Positions 56,406 to 64,000 of a stretch of DNA of 64,000 nucleotides are shown here, in pieces (the stretch's first letter is position 1; each line of letters opens with the position of its first letter). Source of the stretch: Vitellaria paradoxa (lineage: Eukaryota > Streptophyta > Magnoliopsida > Ericales > Sapotaceae); NCBI GenBank assembly GCA_019916065.1, contig CM034237.1, positions 25,850,340 to 25,914,339 on the forward strand, given 5' to 3'. The notes below the pieces were generated by a model that was given only the letters and a program-made list of their open reading frames with translations, was not told the origin of the DNA and did not search any database. The translations under genes and the position numbers were made by a program.

Positions 56406-59400
56406 GGAATGATCTCACGTCTTTCACACATCTAGGGGTAGGCAAATTTTGAATCAACTCTACTTTTGCTTTGTCAACCTCGATCCCCCGACATGATACT
56501 ATATGCCCCAAAACTATCCCTTGTTGTACCATGAAATGGCACTTTTCCCAGTTCAGCACCAAATTACTCTCCTCACAACGCACTAACACCTTTTCAAGGT
56601 TGGACAAGCACTCATCAAATGTATCACCATAAACAGAGAAATCATCCATGAACACTTCCAAAAACCGCTCAACCATGTCACTGAAAATGCTCATCACACA
56701 CCTTTGAAAAGTCGCAGGTGCGTTACATAACCCAAACGGCATGCGTCTATACGCAAATGTGCCGAATGGACATGTGAAAGTAGTCTTTTCTTGGTCCTCT
56801 AGTGCTATCTCAACCTGATTATATCCTGAATACCCATCTAAGAAGCAATAGAAGGATTTTCCTGCTACTCTCTCAAGCACCTGGTCTAAAAAGGGAAGTG
56901 GAAAATGATCTTTCCGAGTCACCGCATTCAAGCGTCTATAATCAATGCACATACGCCACCCAGTCTGGGTACGTTGAGGCACTAACTCACCTTTCTCATT
57001 CTCAACCACAGTGACGCCTGACTTCTTAGGAACAACCTGAGTAGGACTCACCCACTTCGAATCAGAGATGGGGTAAATGATACCCGCATCAAGCAACTTA
57101 AGCACCTCCCCTTTTACAACTTCCTTCATATTAGGATTTAGCCGTCTTTGCATTTGCCTCACCGGCTTAGCATCATCTTCGAGGTATATATGATGAGAAC
57201 ATACTAAGGGACTGATACCTCGAAGATCCGCCACAGTCCAACCCAATGCTCGACGGTGAGCACTCAACACTGCTAACAATCTCACTTCCTGTTCTTTCTC
57301 CAAACTTGCTGACACTACTACAGGAAATGTCTCACCCTCCCCTAGAAATGCATATTTAAGCTCACTCGGTAATGGTTTCCTAGAGGGGCAAGGGGGACAC
57401 TCAATTGAGGGTTTGGACTTAATCAAGGAAGGCTCCAAAGACTCAAAAATTGGTACCCAACCACTAGCTACCATGACATTCTCAGTCTCTTCTATCAACT
57501 CTCCAGCATACCTACAATTCTCTCCATCCAACACGACACATCTCTCACTCCTCACTAAAGCACACTCCAAAGGGTCCTCCAAGTAAGACTTCTCAAAGTA
57601 CTCCTCACTCAAGGCATGGATCACATCCACCTCCCTAATATCCTCATACTCTCCCATTTGCTTTCCTACCCGAAAGATATTCATCTCCATGGTCATATTC
57701 CCAAACGAAAGTTTCATTACCCCACTTCTACAATTGATCACCGCATTCGATGTAGCAAGAAAGGGTCTACCGAGTATTACCGGAATGGATTGAGTAGGGT
57801 TTGAAATGGGTTGAGTGTCCAAAACTATGAAATCAACTGGAAAGTAGAACTTGTCTACTTGAACCAGTACATCCTCCACTACACCCCTAGGCATTTTCAC
57901 TGAACGGTCAGCCAATTGCAATGTCACTCTGGTGGGTTTCAGCTCACCTAAGCCTAGTTGCTGATAAACAGTGTAAGGCAATAGGTTGACACTAGCACCC
58001 AAGTCCAGTAGAGCTCTTTCTACAATGTGATTTCCTATGATGCAGGAAATGGTTGGGCACCCTGGATCCTTATACTTAGGGGGTGTCTCCCGCTGGATTA
58101 TGGCACTGGCTTGTTCTGTCAAGAAAGCCTTTTCCTTGACATTGAGCCTCCTCTTCACAGTGCACATATCCTTGAGAAACTTAGCATAAGAAGGGTTCTG
58201 CTTGATAGCCTCAAGTAACGGGATGTTGATTCTCACTTGTTTGAACATCTCATAAATTTCTGAGTTCAACATCTCATTCTTGCCCTTTGCTAATCTCTGG
58301 GGAAAAGGTGGTCTAGGCATGTGCTCAACAGGCTGGTCTATTGGCCTAACCAATGGCCCCTCACTGGTTTCCCCATCGCTCTCTTTTTCAACCTCTCCAT
58401 TCTCTTTCTCTCCACTCCCAATCTTTTCGACATCTCCACTGTCCTTTGAACCCAACTGTTCACTAGGAGTATTGGCTCTAGGGTCAATCGGCTTTTGAAT
58501 GATTTTACCACTCCGCAAAGTGGTAACAGCTTGAACTTGCTCATGTGAGGTAGCACCCGAGGTCGACGACTCAGTCATGTTCGCCTGGCCTTTCGGGTTG
58601 GGAAAAGGTTGTGCTGGGAGTTTACCACTCTGAGTGGTACTCATAGCCTGGGTCAACTTAGAGACTTGACCCTTGATGTCATCCAAAGCCCGAGTTACTT
58701 GATTGTTGATGTTCAGTTGTTGTTGCATAAATTGATTAAGAGTATCATCAATTGGTCTCTTATGTGGTGGTTGGTATGCAACAGAACTGGGCTGTTGGAA
58801 TTGGGATGATGGTAAAGGAGGTGGTTGCTGAAATGGTTGTCCCGAATTATCATTCCTCCAGGAGAAACCGGGATGGTTCCTCCACCCTGGGGAATAAGCA
58901 TTGGGAGCTTGGTTTCCACTTTGGTAAGGGACATGTCCACTTTGGGTATAAGGAGCATTACTTTGACCCCTATTCGGGAATGGACGATTTGGTGCATTGT
59001 TAATGTAAGCTTGACCATAGGCTATCTCCCTAAGCAAAGGCAATTCGGGGCACGAATTTGCATCATGCCCCATTTGATCACAAGCGGCGCAAACCACTTT
59101 CTTCTCAACCAACTTTTCCTTGTTCTTCAGTTCAAGGGACTCAAGCTTATGTTGCAAGGCGGATAACCTAGCCCGTAAATCGTCACTCTCACTCAACTCT
59201 AATTGGCGACTAGGTACCGAATACCTATGTTCAGAAGATGAGGGTGGTCCAATTTCCCAATCATTTGAATCTTCGGCTACCATGTCAAAGAAATCCATGG
59301 CATCCTCCGCAGTCTTATCAAAAAGGGTACCATTGCACATGGTTGAGACAAGTTGTTTGAGACTGGGAGTTAAAGACTCATGAAATATACTCACTAACCT

Positions 59401-59436
59401 CCATGGCTCAAATCCGTGGTGAGGACAAGCCATCAA
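56281..59436 (-). CDS. pol: Element D Gag C-terminus, protease and reverse transcriptase (frame 2)
   Basis: 1,051 codons open. Gag end (ACPHHGFEPWR), CCHC zinc knuckle C116-C119-H124-C129, coiled coil (DDTLNQFMQQQLNINNQ), then without any stop the pre-protease segment, protease with [10 protein letters not shown] and VILGRPFL, and reverse transcriptase with FMDDFSVYG. It shows that gag and pol form one frame in this family. The stretch from the frameshift (about 59547) to 59437 also belongs to this frame. It ends at a stop caused by one extra G near 56287, just after the connection-domain motif [10 protein letters not shown]. Confidence 0.92.
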   Translation of the reverse strand: MMACPHHGFEPWRLVSIFHESLTPSLKQLVSTMCNGTLFDKTAEDAMDFFDMVAEDSNDWEIGPPSSSEHRYSVPSRQLELSESDDLRARLSALQHKLESLELKNKEKLVEKKVVCAACDQMGHDANSCPELPLLREIAYGQAYINNAPNRPFPNRGQSNAPYTQSGHVPYQSGNQAPNAYSPGWRNHPGFSWRNDNSGQPFQQPPPLPSSQFQQPSSVAYQPPHKRPIDDTLNQFMQQQLNINNQVTRALDDIKGQVSKLTQAMSTTQSGKLPAQPFPNPKGQANMTESSTSGATSHEQVQAVTTLRSGKIIQKPIDPRANTPSEQLGSKDSGDVEKIGSGEKENGEVEKESDGETSEGPLVRPIDQPVEHMPRPPFPQRLAKGKNEMLNSEIYEMFKQVRINIPLLEAIKQNPSYAKFLKDMCTVKRRLNVKEKAFLTEQASAIIQRETPPKYKDPGCPTISCIIGNHIVERALLDLGASVNLLPYTVYQQLGLGELKPTRVTLQLADRSVKMPRGVVEDVLVQVDKFYFPVDFIVLDTQPISNPTQSIPVILGRPFLATSNAVINCRSGVMKLSFGNMTMEMNIFRVGKQMGEYEDIREVDVIHALSEEYFEKSYLEDPLECALVRSERCVVLDGENCRYAGELIEETENVMVASGWVPIFESLEPSLIKSKPSIECPPCPSRKPLPSELKYAFLGEGETFPVVVSASLEKEQEVRLLAVLSAHRRALGWTVADLRGISPLVCSHHIYLEDDAKPVRQMQRRLNPNMKEVVKGEVLKLLDAGIIYPISDSKWVSPTQVVPKKSGVTVVENEKGELVPQRTQTGWRMCIDYRRLNAVTRKDHFPLPFLDQVLERVAGKSFYCFLDGYSGYNQVEIALEDQEKTTFTCPFGTFAYRRMPFGLCNAPATFQRCVMSIFSDMVERFLEVFMDDFSVYGDTFDECLSNLEKVLVRCEESNLVLNWEKCHFMVQQGIVLGHIVSCRGIEVDKAKVELIQNLPTPRCVKDVRSFLGHAGFYRRFIQSFSSIARSLCSLLSNDVPFEWTTSCQEAV

Positions 59437-59509
59437 GAGGTCCTTAAACCTCTCCCACGCACGACAGAAATTCTCATTAGACTTGCATGAAAAAGTGGTG
59501 ATCTGTCGC

Positions 59510-60118
59510 CTATAGTGTTGAGTCTTTTGAGTTGGAAAATACTTCTTTCAGAAACTCGGTTTGCATTTCGCGCCAAGTCCCAATGGAACGAGGGCGAAGG
59601 GAGCTAAGCCACAGTTTGGCTTTGTCCTTAAGGGAAAATGGGAACAGTTGGAGTCGGACAACATCCTCATTAGCATTCGGGTCTACACAAGTGTTAGATA
59701 CTTCCTCAAACTCTCTCAAGTGGTTATACGGATTTTCAGAATCAAGACCATGGAAATTAGGTAGGAGTTGGATGATTCCTGGTCTTAAGGTAAAATTGCC
59801 CCTGTTCAAAGGCAAAATGATGCAGGAAGGTGTGGTTTGCCTAACCGGGTTAAGGTGATCCCTAATCCTCCTAATTTCCGGAGCTCCATCATCCCCATTT
59901 ACACTTCCATCCCCTTCTAAATTTGCCATTAAGTCGGACGATTGGGAGTTTGTGGCTGACGCTAAGATATGGGGATCTAAAGGCTCACGAATGTAAGAAG
60001 GGTTACTATGATCGAGAATGACTTCGACAACCTTGCCTGTCCTCAAAAACATGCAGTGGATTACTAACCTAAGTCTGTTTGGTTTGTTGTTGTGTTTTTT
60101 TTTTTTTTTTTTTTTCAC
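59510..60118 (-). CDS. gag: Element D Gag, N-terminal part (frame 1 of the gag-pol ORF)
   Basis: 202 codons to a stop. The first Met is followed by a poly-Lys run from a homopolymer tract; MFLRTGKVV at 60052 corresponds to the element C MLLRSGKLV and is a likelier start. Contains IQLLPNFHGLDSENPYNHL and LFPFSLKDKAKLWLSSL. One extra base at about 59546-59548 (after TEFLK) shifts the frame; the rest of Gag continues in the frame of 59436-56281. Confidence 0.88.
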   Translation of the reverse strand: MKKKKKKKHNNKPNRLRLVIHCMFLRTGKVVEVILDHSNPSYIREPLDPHILASATNSQSSDLMANLEGDGSVNGDDGAPEIRRIRDHLNPVRQTTPSCIILPLNRGNFTLRPGIIQLLPNFHGLDSENPYNHLREFEEVSNTCVDPNANEDVVRLQLFPFSLKDKAKLWLSSLRPRSIGTWREMQTEFLKEVFSNSKDSTL

Positions 60119-60292
60119 AAATCTAAAAGAAGGAAAATCCTAAAATTAGAGAAAAGGAATTAAAATAAAAAAATATGAAATATACAAAAGAAAAGAAATA
60201 AGGAACGATATCACCTGGAAGTCCAAATGTAACCGCACCAGCAAGTACTTTCATCCACAAGCTCTCTGAGTTCAGTACACACACACCGTTGT
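60119..60292 (-). other. Element D leader
   Basis: Between primer site and gag; A-rich, no gene. A poly-T run lies just beyond it at about 60097-60115. Confidence 0.6.
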
Positions 60293-60310
60293 TCCCCGGC
60301 AACGGCGCCA
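60293..60310 (-). other. Element D primer-binding site (tRNA-Asp)
   Basis: Minus strand TGGCGCCGTTGCCGGGGA, six bases inside the 5' LTR; complementary to the plant tRNA-Asp 3' end. Confidence 0.93.
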
Positions 60311-60316
60311 AAAACT

Positions 60317-62006
60317 TGACCGCTCTCTAAATTGGTAGTGGCTCACTCTCAAGTATAAGAGGTCGGTCGTAGTCTTTTCTAGGTGAGTCCTAGGTCATCT
60401 CCACAGGGAACAAAAGTGTGCCTAAGTGTTGGGAACCTTGTTTCAAAAACACTTGCAAAAATCTCAAAAAGAAAAGGATGAAAATCTGTTTTGGGTTTTC
60501 GAATAAGTAATTGAAAATTCGATTTGAAAATAATTGGGAAAACGATTTGAAAGTTTAAAAGAAATACACTTAAACTAAGAATGACACCCTAAGGAAGCAA
60601 CCAATTCAAACACTTAACAGAGTACGTGAATTACTTAAACACTTGGATTAATGGAGATACTTGGTTTTAACCTAGTCCTATAATGTCCTCGAAGGCTTGG
60701 ACTTGAATATGAAATTAACTTAACCTAACCTTTACACATGTAAGATCAGGCCGAAAAATTCAACGTTAAAAAAATCTTATTTCATAAAGAAATTGTAACT
60801 CCGAGGTCTTGAAGTCAAGTTCGAAATCACCGGGACATGGAATTAACCTCCGATTCACTTTCGTGTAAACGGGGGTCAATTGTATCACAGGGTTTCGTTT
60901 TCGAAAGAAATCAACCTAAAATTACAATTCTTATGTTATCATTCAAAAGATAATGAATTCATTTCAATTTGCTCTGTCCAAGTCCAAGACCTTCAATTTC
61001 ATTACGAACCTAGGTTAAAACCAAGAAAAGCCCTAGCCTAGCATAGCGAAAGTATAAGCAGAACAATTCGAAAAGAAAAACATCTTCAATATGCAACAAA
61101 CCACAAGAACGAAATAAATCGAAAAGGTTTAAAACAATTTTGAAAGCAAATCAATACAAACTAAGTCTACGAAACACTACGAAGCGAACATACCAGACAA
61201 AACACTTAAAACATGAGATTTTTATTAAAACGAACTAACAAATTAAAACTTACGCATGAATTGTACTACGAAAACAAGATTGAACTTGAACAATCCAAAG
61301 CGAAAGCAATGAGTCCCAATCCTTGGTGCAATTCGAATGTAATTTTTACATAAAACTCTTAGAAGAGAAAATCTGAACTATTCCTAGGGTTCCGAACCTG
61401 TCCTTCTCAAAATTCTACCCTTTTATATTATTACAAAAGTCAAGGGTAAAATGGTAAAATTACACTCTAAATTTCCTGCTGGACTTGTGCTAGAAGGGTA
61501 CCCATGGGCGCCCATGCTATAGGTGGGGCGCCCATGCTTGAGGTGTTTGATGAAGTCCTCAAAGAACAGGCAAAAATCAGCAGGCATGACCCTCCTCTGT
61601 GGGCGCCCATCTGATAAAGGGTGGGGCGCCCAAGGTCAGACAGGGGCGCCCATAGGTCTAGGTGGGGCGCCCATGTTGGCTGCTCTCCAACTGTTCGATG
61701 AAAGGCCTCTGAGAACCTGCTCCTCTCCCAAAATTAGCTCTCTGTGGGCGCCCATCTGCTATAGGGTGGGGCGCCCATGCTTCTGGTGGGGCGCCCATGC
61801 TTCTGGTGCAGGATTATCCCACTTTGTTTCCTTGCTCTTTTGACCTTTCTTTTCATCCTCCTTCACCAAGTGAAGCACCAAAACCTGCAAAAGTCCAAAA
61901 GCACATAAATTAGCTTCTTTCCTTAAAAGATAAGAGATTTATGTAATTAAAACACCTAAAACCATTCACATTATCATAGTAAGTGTGCATTTTATGTGCT
62001 CAATCA
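60317..62006 (-). repeat. Element D 5' LTR
   Basis: 1,690 bp partner of 48112-49800 with the same nine-box array (from about 61508 to 61798) and hairpin (60379-60393). Confidence 0.95.
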
Positions 62007-62551
62007 CCAGTTATACCAACAAGGAGAGGTATTGTTAGTTACAATTCTTCTTCTCTTGTTTAGTAGGTATCACACAATAAAAATTAAAGAAAATCCGGTT
62101 GAATTTTTAAAATAAAACTTACCTAGGCATTTTGTTAAACACTTAGGAGATTAAAATAAAATCCAACGTAAAATGAATAAAATTTGAATTAAAATCAATT
62201 CTACTGCGTAGTATTCATATTGGTTTATATTTTATCTACATGCCAATATTTTTTGTGGTTAGTATGAACTTTTTTAGCTAATCGCCTAGTTATCTCATTC
62301 TCATATACACATTTATTTTTAAGTGATCGTCTAAAGTCGAGGATAACCATCTAGAATTGAGTTAAGATTTGTTAATATGGCCCATTGCTAAGATTGCATA
62401 TTGTATTTGGCCGCACAGGTATTTGTTGTCCAATTGACAACCCCACTTTATTTTGTTGTAATATTTTATACCGAAATTAATGAGGTAACTTTTTTTTATT
62501 TTATTATCATACTATGTTTGTACATATAAGAGAGACTTGACCTTAGATAAG
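62007..62551. other. AT-rich flank between element D and the copia element
   Basis: Continues the sequence interrupted at 48111. No gene or clear LTR landmark was recognised. Confidence 0.5.
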
Positions 62552-62926
62552 TGTTGACTAGCATGTTGCCCACCCACGTGGATGGATGAAAATTTTAACA
62601 GCATAGAAAGAGGCCACCACCATTGAAAGAACTAGTAAAGCCTTTCTCTATTAATTTTCTGTTAAACCCTCGCATTATTTTTGTCCAGAAAATTAGTATA
62701 AATAGGTGGAAGGTTTATAGATTTGTGTGTAGCTAATTTGTAAAAAAAAAAAGACAGAGAGGTTTAAAAGAGGGAGAGAAATTAGCCAGAAAGGTCTTGT
62801 ATTCCTTTGTATCTTTCATAAAACATAGTGAAGCTCTCCATGGATGTAGGCATTGCCGAACCATGTAAAAATTCTTGTGCTGTTTGTGTGTATTTGTGTT
62901 TTTAGCTCCCTTTAATTTCCCCAACA
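62552..62926 (+). repeat. Copia 5' LTR
   Basis: 375 bp, with TGTTG at the start and CAACA at the end as perfect 5-bp inverted termini. TATA motif GTATAAATAG at about 62696-62705 and a typical leader follow. Confidence 0.82.
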
Positions 62927-62928
62927 AA

Positions 62929-62940
62929 TGGTATCAGAGT
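62929..62940 (+). other. Copia primer-binding site (initiator tRNA-Met)
   Basis: TGGTATCAGAGT two bases after the LTR; the canonical form is TGGTATCAGAGC. Confidence 0.88.
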
Positions 62941-63580
62941 GAAATCGAGAGACTTGAGCCGAAAATGTTACAAGCTTACCTCTGTCTAGTTTTTTTTTAG
63001 TTCTTCAAAATTCATTTTTGAGTATACTAGAGTGCTCCTCTCGGCGAGACGAAACCAAAGGTTCAAACTGCGTCAAAAATTGAGTCCGGACTAGCTTACA
63101 CAATGTCTACGAATTTTCACAAGAAAATGCCTTACACAACCAATACATAACTAGTGCACGAGAAGAAGGTAGTGGGTCTTTTCCAGAAGAATAATTTATA
63201 TAACATATTTGCAAACATAAGTAACATAAGTGAAGCTTGTCTAGGCGGTTTGATCGTTCAGTTGCTTGCAAAACACTAGAGTTCAATTCCTAGTTTCAAC
63301 ATTTGTTGACAATATTTTTAAATATTCACTAACTTGCCCAGTCAGCACCATCTCAGCACTTCAGAGAGCAATTCATCAGCAGCCTAATTAGTGCCACCTC
63401 AGCAGTCTAGTCAGCAATTTGTGCCACATCATCACGGAACATATTTAAAATATTTCAGAAAGTTAATTATAATTTAACGCTTGAAGTTTCAAGAAATTAA
63501 AGTTCGACCCTGAATTTTTGGAAGTTTTTCATTAAGCCCCTTTTTAAGGTTATTTGACGTTTTGGATTGATTTGTGGGAT
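62941..63580 (+). other. Copia leader, no intact gene
   Basis: A CTCAGCA-rich repetitive patch lies at about 63340-63430. No reading frame is recognised. Confidence 0.45.
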
Positions 63581-63589
63581 CAGAATCTG

Positions 63590-63890
63590 AAGATTTTAAC
63601 TCCAAAGCAACTTAATGGAGGAAACAAGTGGCATGATCAAGTTAAACTTAGGTAATTACTCTATTTTTGTAACCCCAGAATGGAGGACATCCTTTATTGT
63701 AAAGATTTGTATGCACCCATCCAGGGAAATCCTATTAAACCAAGCATGACAACAGATGATGCTTGAAACATCTTGCATCGAAAGTGCATTGTTGTCATTC
63801 AATAATATGTCAATCAAAGTATATTCCACCATATTTCACAAGAAACTGTAGCTGATGTCTTGTGGAATAAGTTGGGATTTAGGTTGGGTC
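63590..63890 (+). pseudogene. Copia Gag (UBN2-type) remnant
   Basis: Plus-strand text in shifting frames: LNGGNKWHDQVK, then MEDILYCKDLYAPIQGNPIKP, TTDDA, a stop, LHRKCIVVI and FHHISQETVADVLWNKLG. This is the order of copia Gag (xLxxKDLxxPI, KAxxxIxxxV, TAxxLWxKL). At least two stops. Confidence 0.7.
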
Positions 63891-64000
63891 TTTGGGTTAG
63901 TCTTGGCCATCCAAGGCGAGGTTTGAACCATGGCGTTTCCTTCGTTTTCTCGGCCATTTCCATAGCTATAAACTTCGATCTCCTTGCCCTTTTTCCTACA

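Larger units (their letters stand above)
48112..62006 (-). mobile_element. Element D: full-length Athila-like Ty3/gypsy retrotransposon with a third ORF
   Basis: 13,895 bp on the minus strand. LTRs 48112-49800 and 60317-62006 are nearly identical. Target duplication is imperfect: CCTAG at 48107-48111 and CCAGT at 62007, compatible with one lost base. Order in transcript sense: 5' LTR, tRNA-Asp primer site, fused gag-pol (60118-54467), LTR-like box cluster (54273-54205), ORF3 (53480-52163), 3' domain, polypurine tract, 3' LTR. Four one-base insertions break frames although the LTRs indicate a young element. Confidence 0.94.
62552..64000 (+). mobile_element. Ty1/copia retrotransposon, 5' part, truncated by the window edge
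   Basis: 5' LTR, tRNA-Met primer site and a decayed gag region on the plus strand. The rest lies beyond the right edge. Confidence 0.82.

Noticed and set aside
60293..60310. tRNA-Asp gene fragments at each TGGCGCCGTTGCCGGGGA site
   Set aside because: Only the 18-base complement of the tRNA 3' end is present, just inside an LTR; these are primer-binding sites.

Overview
This is repeat-dominated nuclear DNA from a flowering plant. The evidence is a plant-type MATE transporter gene with introns, an En/Spm (CACTA) DNA transposon, and several long Athila/Tat-like Ty3/gypsy retrotransposons whose primer-binding sites match the 3' end of plant tRNA-Asp. The species cannot be named from the sequence. 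Host coding sequence is limited to the left end: three exons of a DETOXIFICATION (MATE) transporter on the minus strand (5913-3179). It carries a one-base frameshift, and its later exons are not in the window.

Layout. 1-3178: AT-rich DNA with a degraded, probably copia-type non-autonomous element. 3179-5913: MATE gene. 5914-7827: microsatellites and AT-rich intergenic DNA. 7828-about 22480: a decayed CACTA element with its CACTA terminus, a 176-bp tandem array, a Transposase_24-type gene remnant and a TNP2 remnant. It is split by gag-only retroelement A (13607-21844, TSD ACATG). About 22490-33160: an old Athila-like gag/protease remnant (E), split by gag-only retroelement B (24340-32156). About 33340-62551: an old plus-strand LTR remnant, split by two full-length Athila-like elements, C (33708-47163, TSD CTAGA) and D (48112-62006). 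62552-64000: the 5' LTR, tRNA-Met primer site and gag remnant of a plus-strand Ty1/copia element that runs off the right edge.

A, B, C and D all lie on the minus strand. C and D carry gag, pol (protease, reverse transcriptase, RNase H, integrase) and a third ORF of the plant-transposon-protein type. A and B carry only a gag-like gene with an unrecognised C-terminal part, but share a roughly 2-kb 3' noncoding domain with D, so they look like non-autonomous relatives mobilised in trans.

The most interesting signals are in retroelement noncoding DNA. (1) Each family's LTR has pairs of a family-specific palindrome with starts about 21 bp apart, upstream of a TATA-like motif. (2) In C and D the same palindromes recur between pol and ORF3, in D as an exact 28-bp copy of LTR sequence, suggesting an internal promoter for ORF3. 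(3) A hairpin next to the 3' polypurine tract and a second hairpin in the LTR show compensatory base changes between families. (4) A hairpin plus G-run module resembling the 3' polypurine tract is repeated internally.
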